A stretch of 64,000 nucleotides of DNA from Chryseosolibacter indicum (GTDB lineage Bacteria > Bacteroidota > Bacteroidia > Cytophagales > Cyclobacteriaceae), in contig NZ_JAHESD010000006.1 of the NCBI RefSeq assembly GCF_018598585.1, forward strand, positions 1 to 64,000. Direction: 5' to 3'. Positions within the stretch are counted from its first letter, which is position 1. The number at the start of each line of letters is the position of its first letter. Below are positions 54,669 through 63,753 of this stretch, piece by piece. Both the position numbers and the translations under genes were made by a program. A model generated the notes under the pieces. It ran no database searches. It worked only from the letters and a program-made list of their open reading frames with translations, and was not told where the DNA came from.

Positions 54669-56764
54669 GACTGTTTATCAAATCTATAAATATAAGCGCC
54701 CTCGTGTGCAACGGAATGTACGTCAACTTCTAGCGCTTTGGCTTGTTCCAGTATTTTTGTGCTATAGTAATAAGAATTACTGCTATCTAAAATTACAGGT
54801 GTTGTTGAACACCATGGTTGTAAGGAAGTAATTGATTCTACAGAATTATTGGCAATGACAATAAGATCAAATTGTACCGACGGGCGGTTAGTTATAAATT
54901 TCTTACTGTCGATTATCAATACCTTTTTCCCATTCCAAACTATTAGTCTTGCACCTTCTGTTTCACGACAGACTTCTTTGTTACTCGCCAGTGAAACAAA
55001 CTCCGTGGCTGTGATTATACGATTTGGATTGATATGAAATTTTATCTGATCCTCATTCTTTACGAGTGTCGTATCTGTTAGAAATAATGCGTGCGTGCCT
55101 TGCTTCAGATCTACTGCTGTATGACCAGGAACCTTGTAAACTACAATAGATGAAGCGTTTAATGTAGTGAAGTAGCTGTGCCATGTTGTAGCGCTGTATA
55201 CAAGAACAAGCAGAAAAGCTGGGTATATGAAAGAGAACTTTCGGTATTGAAACATAAGAATAATAAAACTTATTATTCCCGTAAGAAGTAAAGCCTGAAA
55301 GGGCGTTATGTAAACATCTTCTACCAAACTATATGGCATTAATTCTATTACTGATACAATAACGTTCATCAGCTTAATAAAACCAGTAAGAAGATATCCG
55401 AGAATATTAGCAATGGCAGGAATAACACTACATGCCAGCACCGCCAGCCCTCCGATAAGTACTGCAAATGACAGTGGTATTATTAAAAGATTTGAAAGCA
55501 GAAAATAGTTTGGAAACTGGTGGAAATAAAGAAGTCCTAATATAAAAGTACCAACCTGTGCAGCAACAGAAACGCAGGTAGCTTTCCAAACACAATCCAC
55601 TACTAAGGCTGAGGGTTGCCATGCGTTGTATATGAAGGGCTGTAGGTAAACTATGGCAAATACAGCCATGTAAGATAATTGAAAACCTACGGACATGATC
55701 AGAAACGGATCATACACCAGTAAGCAAAATGCAGAGGCTGCCAGTGTATTATAAATATTTGTATCTCGCGAAAGCGCTTTAGCAATTATCAGAAAGGAAA
55801 ACATAACAACTGCGCGTAATACCGAAGGAGATAAGCCTGTTATAAAAGCGTAGGCCCAAAGTATAAGGAGACTCACAACTGCAAGAAGCCAAGGTGCTCT
55901 ACCCTTCTCAACAACAGGTTTTAACATGAAGAGAAGTATGGCATAGATAATACTGATATGCAACCCCGATACTGCCAACACATGCATAGTACCTGTTGCC
56001 GCATAGGCATTGAGCAGTTCATTATCAAGCCCATCGGTAACACCCAGTACCAGCGCCGCGGCTATAGCTTTTTCCTGATCTCCAACTGTAAATCGTTCTA
56101 GCGTTAGCCTCGACCATTTACGTGCGGCAATTGCGTAAGACATTAACCACGATGGCGGCTCATGTCCTATCATTGTTACCTGATGTGTTTCAAGGAAATG
56201 TTGGTGATAAATGTTTCTGAAAGAGAGGTAGCGTTGATAGTCGAATTCACCTGGGTTTGGAGGCGGTGGTACAGGCAGGGGCTTCCCTTTAATAAGCAAT
56301 ATATCTCCGTAATTAAACGGTATTGAAAAATCACTCTTTTTAAAATAAAGTAGTACGTTACCTTCAGCTGGATACCAACTATCGCTACTCACCTTTATAA
56401 CTCGACCTTCCGCTTTCCACGACTGGCCTTTCTCCTGCGGAGCACTACTTATAACTACTGTATAAGCATCAACGGGAGTAAGAGATGAGGAAAAATGAGT
56501 ACCTCGAAATATTTCTGTTTTTAACGATACATTGAGATATCCACAGACGAAAATGAATGAAAGGGCAAGGTATCCGGGATTAAAAAAGTATCCTCCTGAA
56601 ACCCGGCGAAAGAAGACTAACAGGAAATAGGCGGTAGCTAGAAAGATTAACAGAGCAGACGAATAGGCAACACTTAGAAAAGCAGGAGAATATATACCCA
56701 ACAGGATGCCCGCAATAAAAAAGGCTACTACTCGGATAAAGGTATAAGGTATCCACCGGAACAT
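54665..56764 (-). CDS. ComEC/Rec2-like DNA uptake channel
   Basis: The 699-residue inner-membrane protein is predicted to pass single-stranded DNA during transformation. The OB-fold/DUF4131 N-terminal part (about 20-190) contains PPPPNPGEFDYQRYLS. The Competence domain shows HVLAVSGLHISIIYAILL, and about ten helices end near 535. The C-terminal about 160 residues correspond to the metallo-beta-lactamase-like domain, but its HxHxDH metal motif is absent. The gene precedes a crotonase with a 4-base overlap. Confidence 0.92.
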   Translation of the reverse strand: MFRWIPYTFIRVVAFFIAGILLGIYSPAFLSVAYSSALLIFLATAYFLLVFFRRVSGGYFFNPGYLALSFIFVCGYLNVSLKTEIFRGTHFSSSLTPVDAYTVVISSAPQEKGQSWKAEGRVIKVSSDSWYPAEGNVLLYFKKSDFSIPFNYGDILLIKGKPLPVPPPPNPGEFDYQRYLSFRNIYHQHFLETHQVTMIGHEPPSWLMSYAIAARKWSRLTLERFTVGDQEKAIAAALVLGVTDGLDNELLNAYAATGTMHVLAVSGLHISIIYAILLFMLKPVVEKGRAPWLLAVVSLLILWAYAFITGLSPSVLRAVVMFSFLIIAKALSRDTNIYNTLAASAFCLLVYDPFLIMSVGFQLSYMAVFAIVYLQPFIYNAWQPSALVVDCVWKATCVSVAAQVGTFILGLLYFHQFPNYFLLSNLLIIPLSFAVLIGGLAVLACSVIPAIANILGYLLTGFIKLMNVIVSVIELMPYSLVEDVYITPFQALLLTGIISFIILMFQYRKFSFIYPAFLLVLVYSATTWHSYFTTLNASSIVVYKVPGHTAVDLKQGTHALFLTDTTLVKNEDQIKFHINPNRIITATEFVSLASNKEVCRETEGARLIVWNGKKVLIIDSKKFITNRPSVQFDLIVIANNSVESITSLQPWCSTTPVILDSSNSYYYSTKILEQAKALEVDVHSVAHEGAYIYRFDKQS

Positions 56765-56818
56765 GGGAGGAAAGTTAATAAATCGGAATTGATAACTTTC
56801 CTCTCTGTATTCAGAATT

Positions 56819-57790
56819 CTATTTCTCGTCTCTTTTGGGAGCTTCTTTATTGTACGCTTCAATTATATCACGTACTAGCCTGTGACGAACAACATCTTTA
56901 TCAGACAACTCAACAAAACCGATTCCCTTTACATTATTGAGAATACGCGCTGCCTCCTTTAAACCTGACTTTTGGTTGGGAGGTAAGTCAATTTGTGAAG
57001 CATCTCCGGTAACAATCATTTTTGACTCAGGTCCCATACGCGTCAGAAACATCTTCATCTGCATAGGCGTAGTGTTCTGCGCTTCGTCTAACAGGATAAA
57101 GGCGTTGTGCAAAGTTCTTCCCCGCATGTAAGCAAGCGGAGCGATTTCAATAATCTCCCGCTCCATGTAGAAGCTAAGCTTCTCAAAAGGAATCATATCG
57201 TTAAGGGCGTCATATATTGGTCTCAGGTAAGGGTCAATCTTCTCTTTCAGATCTCCCGGAAGAAAACCCAGGTTTTCCCCTGCTTCAACTGCGGGCCTGG
57301 TAATAATGATCTTCTTTACCTGCTTGTTTTTTAAAGCCCTTACAGCCATGGCTACAGAAATAAAGGTTTTACCAGTACCTGCGGGACCAAGCGCAAATAC
57401 CAGGTCGTTATCTCTTACCGCGTCTACCAACTTCTGTTGATTGACAGTTTTTGGCTTTATAGGAGCGCCCTTGGTTCCGAAAAGAATCACATCTTCGTTA
57501 GAACCGTCCTGATTTTCGGGCAGCGAGTTAATTTCCTCTTCTTTCGAAACGTAAGCCTGAACATTTTCTTCCGTAACACGCCCATATTTATGGTAGTGTT
57601 CAATCAGAGAATTAAGGATATCATTAATCTGGATTATTTCAGAGGAACTTCCTTTAAGAACAATTTGATTACCCCTTGATACAATTTTACTTTTAGGGAA
57701 GGCAGCTGACAAAGAATCAATATTTTTGTTCTCGACTCCCAGAAAGTCTATGAGAGATATGTTTTCAAGGTTTACTACTTTTTCTATCAA
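56819..57790 (-). CDS. PhoH-family ATPase
   Basis: The 323 residues are an RNA/DNA-associated P-loop ATPase. An N-terminal KH-like region (about 1-95) leads to Walker A LGPAGTGKTFISVAMA (about 135-150), a Walker B-type ILLDEAQNTTPMQMKMFL and the motif TGDASQIDLP. RNA-related roles (ribosome or RNase partners) are known for the family. Divergent from the DUF62 gene, 119 bases apart. Confidence 0.95.
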   Translation of the reverse strand: MIEKVVNLENISLIDFLGVENKNIDSLSAAFPKSKIVSRGNQIVLKGSSSEIIQINDILNSLIEHYHKYGRVTEENVQAYVSKEEEINSLPENQDGSNEDVILFGTKGAPIKPKTVNQQKLVDAVRDNDLVFALGPAGTGKTFISVAMAVRALKNKQVKKIIITRPAVEAGENLGFLPGDLKEKIDPYLRPIYDALNDMIPFEKLSFYMEREIIEIAPLAYMRGRTLHNAFILLDEAQNTTPMQMKMFLTRMGPESKMIVTGDASQIDLPPNQKSGLKEAARILNNVKGIGFVELSDKDVVRHRLVRDIIEAYNKEAPKRDEK

Positions 57791-57909
57791 TGATATATTT
57801 TGGTTTAAATGAATCTAAAATCTTTATTTTTAGCACTCGAAACTAAACATAATAAAAGCACGCCAGCGTGCAAAAAAATTCCCTATTTACTTAAAATTTA
57901 GCTTTCAGG

Positions 57910-58683
57910 ATGGCCATTGTTACGCTTTTGACAGATTCGGGGGAAAGTGACCATTATGTAGCATCTATAAAAGGGAGAATTATAAGCTCCAATCCGGAGA
58001 TAAGAATCATTGATATATCCCATAAAATACAGCCTTGCGACATAGGACATGCGGCCTTTGTATTGCGGTCTGTCTTTAAAGACTTCCCTAAAGGTACCGT
58101 GCATTTAATAGGGGTCGATGCAACAGGAAACAAAGGAGACGTTTTTGTGGCCTTAGCATTGGAAGATCATTTCTTTGTTGGGCCTGACAATGGTTTTTTC
58201 GGGTTGTTATCCGAGCAGCTCCCTGCTCAAATTATTCAGCTTGGAGCTGATAACGCTAAAGCCACTACCTTTCCGGAAAGGGAAGTATTTGCTGCAGCAG
58301 CTGCAAAGCTTGCGAACGGCACGCCCTTAACTGAGCTTGGCAATCCGCTGCCTGCAGTAAAGAGACTTATCGATAGGCAGGTTAAAGCCACTAAAAAGCA
58401 GATCACGGGCAATGTTATACGGGTTGATAACTTCGGCAACCTGATAACCAATATTCCTAAGGTCGCTTTTGATGTATTGAGCAAAAACAAAGCCTTTACC
58501 ATCCAGTTTGGGGGAGAGAAGTTCAGAAGGATCCATACCGGTTACAATCAAACTGAAGAAGGAGAATGCTTTATTCTCTTCAACAGTCTTGATCTTCTTG
58601 AGATTGGAATATACAAAGGCAATGCTTCAGAACTGCTGGGCCTCGCTTACGACAGTGTTGTTAATATCATTTTTGAAGATTAG
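57910..58683 (+). CDS. DUF62/SAM hydroxide adenosyltransferase-like protein, catalytic residues altered
   Basis: The 257 residues align with the SAM-dependent halogenase/hydrolase (DUF62) fold. N-terminal TLLTDSGESDHYVASIKG replaces the usual TDFG; residues 67-75 (IGVDATGNK) correspond to the VDPGVGxxRR segment; VGPDNGFFGLL is conserved; and the C-terminal domain ends LLGLAYDSVVNIIFED. The Asp-Arg-His triad of the hydrolases appears incomplete: Asp70 is present, the Arg is missing, and TFHGRD reads TFPERE (residues 120-125). It probably binds SAM or an adenosine ligand rather than acting as a normal hydrolase. It is followed 8 bases later by an ABM-family gene. Confidence 0.85.
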   Translation: MAIVTLLTDSGESDHYVASIKGRIISSNPEIRIIDISHKIQPCDIGHAAFVLRSVFKDFPKGTVHLIGVDATGNKGDVFVALALEDHFFVGPDNGFFGLLSEQLPAQIIQLGADNAKATTFPEREVFAAAAAKLANGTPLTELGNPLPAVKRLIDRQVKATKKQITGNVIRVDNFGNLITNIPKVAFDVLSKNKAFTIQFGGEKFRRIHTGYNQTEEGECFILFNSLDLLEIGIYKGNASELLGLAYDSVVNIIFED

Positions 58684-58691
58684 CTTTTACC

Positions 58692-58985
58692 ATGATCATC
58701 AGAGTTGTAAGAATGTATTTCAAAGAAGAAGGTGTCGAAAGCTTTCTCGCCACCTTTAATCTTCATAAAGAGGCTATTCGTTCTTTTCCAGGTTGTACCC
58801 ATCTTGAACTTCTAAAAGACGCCAAAGACCCAAATGTATTTTCTACTTTAAGCTATTGGATTGATGAAGATAGTCTAGAAAATTACAGGAAATCAGATCT
58901 CTTTAATTCCGTATGGGGAAATGTAAAGAAGTTATTTTCAGAGAAGCCCCAGGCGTTTTCGTTGATGAAGTTTATCAAGGTGTAG
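58692..58985 (+). CDS. Antibiotic-biosynthesis-monooxygenase (ABM) domain protein
   Basis: The 97-residue dimeric alpha/beta-barrel protein follows the ABM pattern: IIRVVRMYFKEEGVESFLATF, then RSFPGCTHLELLKDAKDPNVFSTLSYW (split here by family variation), then WGNVKKLFSEKPQAFSLMKF. Family members act on small molecules or quinone-like substrates; the substrate here is unknown. It starts 8 bases after the DUF62 gene and is likely in its operon. Confidence 0.85.
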   Translation: MIIRVVRMYFKEEGVESFLATFNLHKEAIRSFPGCTHLELLKDAKDPNVFSTLSYWIDEDSLENYRKSDLFNSVWGNVKKLFSEKPQAFSLMKFIKV

Positions 58986-59096
58986 CATCCTATTCCTTTT
59001 TCTTCTCGAAACTTCTGTCTCACATTGCTAATGTTAAAGGAGACTTTTGTTCACAATCTTAAACTTATAGCTTGCACTGCATGTTGAATATAACAA

Positions 59097-59591
59097 ATGA
59101 TTATGGAAGCTACCTATAGAGTACCTGCGCAAACAAGAATAGGACATGTTCATCTGAAAGTTTCTGATCTTCAACGATCTTTAAGTTTCTATTGTGATCT
59201 GCTCGGCTTTGATCTTATTACTATGTATGGCACACAGGCTGCGTTTGTCTCTGCAGGTGGCTATCACCATCACATTGGATTAAATACATGGTACAGCAAA
59301 GATGCTCCTCCTGCACCTGTTCATGCTGCAGGTCTATTCCATGTGGCTATCGTATACCCTACCCGAAGAGATCTGGCCGTAATATTTGACAGGTTAAGAA
59401 ATGCACACTACCCCTTTTCCGGTGCTTCTGACCATGGCGTTTCTGAGGCGCTCTATCTCAACGATCCTGACGAGAATGGTCTTGAACTGTATTGGGACAG
59501 GCCCATGGACCAATGGCCAAGAAATGAGGCGGGTAATATTGAAATGTATACACGACCTCTTAACCTCGAAAGCCTTTTAAAAGAGCTATAA
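59097..59591 (+). CDS. VOC-family (glyoxalase/extradiol dioxygenase-like) protein
   Basis: This 164-residue protein carries two VOC-type beta-alpha-beta-beta-beta motifs in one chain. Metal ligand positions are His19 (GHVHLKVSDL), a second His in GLFHVAIVY and Glu in DENGLELYWDRP. It resembles the N-terminal half of CatE/catechol 2,3-dioxygenase but is only half as long, so it may dimerise. Substrate unknown. Met3 (ATG 59103) is an alternative start. Confidence 0.88.
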   Translation: MIMEATYRVPAQTRIGHVHLKVSDLQRSLSFYCDLLGFDLITMYGTQAAFVSAGGYHHHIGLNTWYSKDAPPAPVHAAGLFHVAIVYPTRRDLAVIFDRLRNAHYPFSGASDHGVSEALYLNDPDENGLELYWDRPMDQWPRNEAGNIEMYTRPLNLESLLKEL

Positions 59592-59715
59592 TCAACATTA
59601 AGTTTACTTAACACTAAGTATTCTTCATAATTTGATAACATTGATAACACCAAATAAGCAATAGCATAATTGTATTTTTGAATAGGTAAACATCTTCGTA
59701 AATAATTGTTTGGGA

Positions 59716-59740
59716 TTCCCCGGGCTTTTCCCCGGGGGAT
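59716..59740. other. GC-rich hairpin upstream of the LpxH-like gene
   Basis: TTCCCCGGG and CCCGGGGGA can pair around a CTTTTC-type loop (59716-59740). No U run follows on either strand, so it is not a standard terminator and may be an RNA regulatory stem. The rest of the 248-base gap (59592-59839) shows no frame. Confidence 0.45.
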
Positions 59741-59839
59741 AGTTTTGACCTCTTCATTACTACTACCTGACAACACAGACAATACTTGCGCAAGAAGGTC
59801 TTATCACAATAAACGAAATGACCTGGGATAAATAAATCC

Positions 59840-60694
59840 ATGGGCAGAAAAAAGAAAAGAGAAGTAGATCTGGTTATTCTTTCCGATGTTCATCTGGGCA
59901 CGTATGGTTGCCATGCTGGAGAACTTCTTCGCTATCTGAAATCCATAAATCCAAAAAAACTTGTTCTTAACGGAGATATTATTGACATGTGGCAGTTTAG
60001 TAAACGCTACTGGCCTAAAACACACATGCAGGTAGTAAAGCACATTACAGGTTTACTTACCAAAAATTCAAAGATCATTTACCTTACCGGAAACCACGAC
60101 GAGATGCTGCGGAAGTTTGCAGGGTTCAGGCTTGGCTCTTTTCAGATAGACAATAAGGTTATCATAAAACTTAATGGCAAGAAAGCCTGGATCTTTCATG
60201 GCGATGTTTTTGATGTAACCATGCAACATTCCAAATGGCTCGCAAAACTCGGTGCCATTGGTTATGATACGCTAATCCTTCTGAATACAATTGTGAACTG
60301 GCTGTTGACGAAGATAGGTCGTGAGCGGATTTCGCTTTCGAAACGGGTAAAAGACAGTGTGAAGTCGGCAGTGAAGTTTATTAACAACTTTGAAAAGACC
60401 GCAGCTGACATTGCCATTGAAAATGGCTATGACTACGTTGTATGCGGTCACATTCATCAACCAGAGCTGCGCAAGATTCGCACAGAAAAAGGTGAGGTAT
60501 TGTATCTTAATTCGGGTGACTGGGTAGAGAATCTTACTGCCCTTGAGTATCACAATGCTACCTGGAAGATTTACCGATACCATGAAGATACATTAGCCCA
60601 ATCTATAAAACTTCCGAAGAGGCTTAAAAATGATATGGACAACAATGCTATCTTTAAAGATCTTGTCACACAGTTTCTAACCATAAAGAAGTGA
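59840..60694 (+). CDS. LpxH-like metallophosphoesterase
   Basis: The 284 residues have all phosphoesterase metal motifs: ILSDVHLGT (Asp16/His18), LNGDIIDMW, LTGNHDEML, FHGDVFDVT and VVCGHIHQPEL. This matches the UDP-2,3-diacylglucosamine diphosphatase-like group (lipid A biosynthesis), with a helical insertion (FSKRYWPKTHMQVVKHI). Its stop overlaps the GTG start of a glycosyltransferase gene, so the two products may act together on an envelope lipid (inference). Confidence 0.88.
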   Translation: MGRKKKREVDLVILSDVHLGTYGCHAGELLRYLKSINPKKLVLNGDIIDMWQFSKRYWPKTHMQVVKHITGLLTKNSKIIYLTGNHDEMLRKFAGFRLGSFQIDNKVIIKLNGKKAWIFHGDVFDVTMQHSKWLAKLGAIGYDTLILLNTIVNWLLTKIGRERISLSKRVKDSVKSAVKFINNFEKTAADIAIENGYDYVVCGHIHQPELRKIRTEKGEVLYLNSGDWVENLTALEYHNATWKIYRYHEDTLAQSIKLPKRLKNDMDNNAIFKDLVTQFLTIKK

Positions 60695-61680
60695 AAATAC
60701 TGTACGCGATTCAAGGCACAGGCAACGGACACATTGCAAGAGCTGAAGACATTATACCCATTCTGCAAGAGTATGGCGACTTGCACTTATTTGTCAGCGG
60801 TGCGCAGGCAGACATCAAACTCTCCTACCCTGTTAAGTATAAATCCAAAGGGCTAAGTTTCTTCTTTGGCAAATCCGGCGGTATAGATCTTTTAAAGACT
60901 TTCAAGAACAACAGCTCCAAAGACGTTTATAAGGAGATCAAGAAGTTTCCCGTAGAGAAGTATGATATAGTTATCAACGATTTTGAACCCATCTCTGCAT
61001 GGGCTTGTCGCCGGAAGGAAGTACCGTGTATTGCATTAAGTCACCAGAGTGCATTGCTGTCTCCCAAAGTACCCAAGCCAAAGTCTTATGATCCTGTTGG
61101 CGATTGGATACTGAAGAACTATGCACCTGCTAACTACCATGTTGGTTTCCATTTTTCGCAATTCGACAAAAATATTTTTACGCCGGTTATAAGACCACGT
61201 ATTAAAAATGCAGAAGTTAAAACGAAACCTCATTATACGGTTTACCTTCCTGCGTATGACGACAAGAAGCTTGTTCCTTTACTGATGCGGATTCCCATCC
61301 GGTGGCACGTGTTTTCAAAACATGCCAAGAAGTCGTACCATGTAGACAAAGTATCTGTTTACCCCGTAAACAATGAAGAGTTTACTGCAAGCATGGCAAC
61401 GGCAACAGGTGTATTATGTGGCGCCGGGTTCGAAACGCCGGCAGAAGCTTTATATCTACAGAAGAAGCTTATGGTTGTACCAATGAAAACACAATACGAG
61501 CAGCACTATAACGCCGCAGCGTTACAACTGCTTGGCGTACCCGTATTGAAAAAAGTTAAGAAGAAGAACATTTACAAAATCGAAGAATGGATTGAGAGTA
61601 AACAAATAATTGAAGTGGACTACCCCGACCAGACGCAGAAAGCCGTTGACATTGCTTTGAACTTTGCCAAAAAGAAGTAG
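60691..61680 (+). CDS. MurG-like glycosyltransferase (MJ1255 family)
   Basis: The 329 residues form a GT-B fold. The N-terminal ILYAIQGTGNGHIARAEDI carries the Gly-rich loop and catalytic His of MurG/MGT-like enzymes. Later conserved segments are IVINDFEPISAWACRR, CGAGFETPAEALYLQKK and MKTQYEQHYNA, near the donor site. It matches the MJ1255/VC2487-type family. It starts with GTG in a GTGA overlap with the phosphoesterase gene. Possible donor is UDP-GlcNAc or another UDP-sugar; the acceptor is not known. Confidence 0.88.
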   Translation: MKILYAIQGTGNGHIARAEDIIPILQEYGDLHLFVSGAQADIKLSYPVKYKSKGLSFFFGKSGGIDLLKTFKNNSSKDVYKEIKKFPVEKYDIVINDFEPISAWACRRKEVPCIALSHQSALLSPKVPKPKSYDPVGDWILKNYAPANYHVGFHFSQFDKNIFTPVIRPRIKNAEVKTKPHYTVYLPAYDDKKLVPLLMRIPIRWHVFSKHAKKSYHVDKVSVYPVNNEEFTASMATATGVLCGAGFETPAEALYLQKKLMVVPMKTQYEQHYNAAALQLLGVPVLKKVKKKNIYKIEEWIESKQIIEVDYPDQTQKAVDIALNFAKKK

Positions 61681-61797
61681 GATCGTCATTACACCACTTT
61701 TATTCTTCCATATCCCCGCAATTACACTCTTGTTAATTAATACATAATGATCCAATAATCATGTATTAATTCAGGAAGGATATTTTGTGACTCCTCT

Positions 61798-62514
61798 ATG
61801 ATAGCAAAACAAAGACGGATATTGGTAGTAGATGATGACAGCGATATTGTTGAATTGCTGAAGTATAACCTGGAACGACAAGGCTTTAAAGTAAAAACTT
61901 TACGGGATAGCGATAGGGCCATTGAAGTAGCCAACTCATTTGTACCCGACCTTATAATTCTTGATATTATGATGCCGCAACCCAACGGCATTGAGGTATG
62001 CCGTAAACTGAGGACAATCAAGAAATTTGAAAACACATACATTTTCTTCCTTACCGCCAACTCCGAACCCTATTACAGAAATGCTGTGATGAACACCGGA
62101 GCCGATGATTTTATTGAAAAGGTTATCGGACTAAGGGCGCTAACGTACAAGGTAAGCGCAGTGCTTAAAAAACAATTCATTATACGTAAAGGCATTACTG
62201 AAGTCACTATTGGCCAACTTACCGTCAATAGAAAAACGAGCACCGTTACCATTAGCAATAATATAATAGCACTCAGCCCACCAGAACTGGAGATCCTGTT
62301 CTTCTTCGCACAGAATCCAAACAAAATAATAAGCACCGAAGACATGGTGCATAACATCTGGGGATCTGAAATCTATCTTTTCGACACTTCTGTTGAAGCC
62401 TGCATTCGCAACCTGCGAAAGAAAATAGGTGAAGGCATTATTGAAGACATCAAGCAAGATTGCTATAAACTCTCTGCTAAGAATGTACTTCGTCAATCCC
62501 GAGCACACGATTAA
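61798..62514 (+). CDS. OmpR-family response regulator
   Basis: The 238 residues hold a receiver domain (VVDDDSDIVELLKYN; phospho-acceptor Asp in PDLIILDIMMPQPNG, about 60) and a winged-helix DNA-binding domain (residues about 140-235; STEDMVHNIWGSEIYLFDTS, VEACIRNLRKKIGEG). No histidine kinase gene is adjacent, so it is an orphan here. Its 3' end overlaps the end of the opposite-strand GH1 gene by 38 bases. Confidence 0.93.
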   Translation: MIAKQRRILVVDDDSDIVELLKYNLERQGFKVKTLRDSDRAIEVANSFVPDLIILDIMMPQPNGIEVCRKLRTIKKFENTYIFFLTANSEPYYRNAVMNTGADDFIEKVIGLRALTYKVSAVLKKQFIIRKGITEVTIGQLTVNRKTSTVTISNNIIALSPPELEILFFFAQNPNKIISTEDMVHNIWGSEIYLFDTSVEACIRNLRKKIGEGIIEDIKQDCYKLSAKNVLRQSRAHD

Positions 62515-63670
62515 AAGCTATGGCGGAGTAAAGATCGGCGCTTGGCTTCCTGGTTCTGTCTTTCGTTTCCAGATTACATTCGTACAAGCCAAACTTATAG
62601 GTTAAGCCAAGGTTCCATTCAAAGTTATCCCAGGCCGACCAGTGGTAATAGCCCTGTACATCTACCCCATCCTGTATGGCATCATAGACTATACTCAGGT
62701 AATCTTTAATGGCAGCGACACGCTTTGTATCATCGCCCGTGCAAATACCATTCTCAGTAATGATAATCGGCTTCTTATACTGGTTCCAGTACCTTCTGAT
62801 ACATTCTCCCAACCCTTGCGGATAGTACTCCCACATATCGTCATGCGGCTTGCCAGACTTCGCCATCTTCTCTGGGGTAAGCAACCTTGTTATTGGAAGC
62901 GGATCGAACCCTATCCTGGCATAATAACTCATGCCGAAGAAATCAAATTTGGTAAAAAACTTCAAAGCATATTCCATGAACATATAATCATAGAACTTTG
63001 CAGGAACAACACCCATGATATTTTCACCAGCGAAGATTGTGCAATTATGCGAGATACCAACAGGTGTATCCGGATACTTGTGCTTGATATAATCGTAGAC
63101 AATATCATGCGCCACGCCGATGTTGTTAAGCACCTTTTTTGCCTCGAGAATATTTCGCTTAAAGGGCGGAAATTCTGCCACCACCCAGCCAAGGCTGGTA
63201 TATAAATTGGGTTCGTTAAACGTATTCCAACTGGTTACGTAACTTCCATATTCGTCTACAACCTTTTTGGCGAAATCTACCCAGAGGTTAACATTCGCTT
63301 CCTGTGACCACCCTCCTGCTTTGGCAAACCAGATTGGGTTGGTAAAATGATGAAGCACCATCATGATGGAAACATTCTTCTGCTTAAGCTTTTGAAGAAG
63401 TTGGTGATATTCTCTTTTTACAGATTCATCAAAATCGGCAAGCGGCGCCTGTTGCAGCCTACTCCACATCAAACTCATGCGATAATGCGGTGCCAGAGAG
63501 GCGATAATATCAATATCCTCATCATAACGTTTTTCATGATCCGTAGTACGGTCGAACACATGACCATCCCGTGCAACTACTCCTTGCCAGTCGTGCTCAT
63601 ATGCCGTCTCTATCTGGTATGCTGCGGTGCTCGTGCCAAACTGAAAGTGGCCCGGGAAGATAAGCTTCAT
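62477..63670 (-). CDS. GH1 family glycosidase (beta-glucosidase-like)
   Basis: The 397 residues, counted from ATG 63670, begin MKLIFPGHFQFGTSTAAYQIE, the family start; the frame upstream to 63718 has no homology. The acid/base Glu lies in TFNEPNLY and the nucleophile Glu in ITENGI. Other family marks are WSRLQQ, HHFTNPIWF and YYHWSAWDNFEW. It is shorter than most GH1 enzymes (about 450). There is no signal peptide, so it is cytoplasmic. It overlaps the convergent regulator gene by 38 bases. Confidence 0.94.
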   Translation of the reverse strand: MKLIFPGHFQFGTSTAAYQIETAYEHDWQGVVARDGHVFDRTTDHEKRYDEDIDIIASLAPHYRMSLMWSRLQQAPLADFDESVKREYHQLLQKLKQKNVSIMMVLHHFTNPIWFAKAGGWSQEANVNLWVDFAKKVVDEYGSYVTSWNTFNEPNLYTSLGWVVAEFPPFKRNILEAKKVLNNIGVAHDIVYDYIKHKYPDTPVGISHNCTIFAGENIMGVVPAKFYDYMFMEYALKFFTKFDFFGMSYYARIGFDPLPITRLLTPEKMAKSGKPHDDMWEYYPQGLGECIRRYWNQYKKPIIITENGICTGDDTKRVAAIKDYLSIVYDAIQDGVDVQGYYHWSAWDNFEWNLGLTYKFGLYECNLETKDRTRKPSADLYSAIAFNRVLGIDEVHS

Positions 63671-63753
63671 AAAAAAGGCGCTAATTACCGTCTTTCTATC
63701 GGCATTGTAAAGCAACAAAGATTAATTGTACGTTAGGAATTTCATATTAGAAA

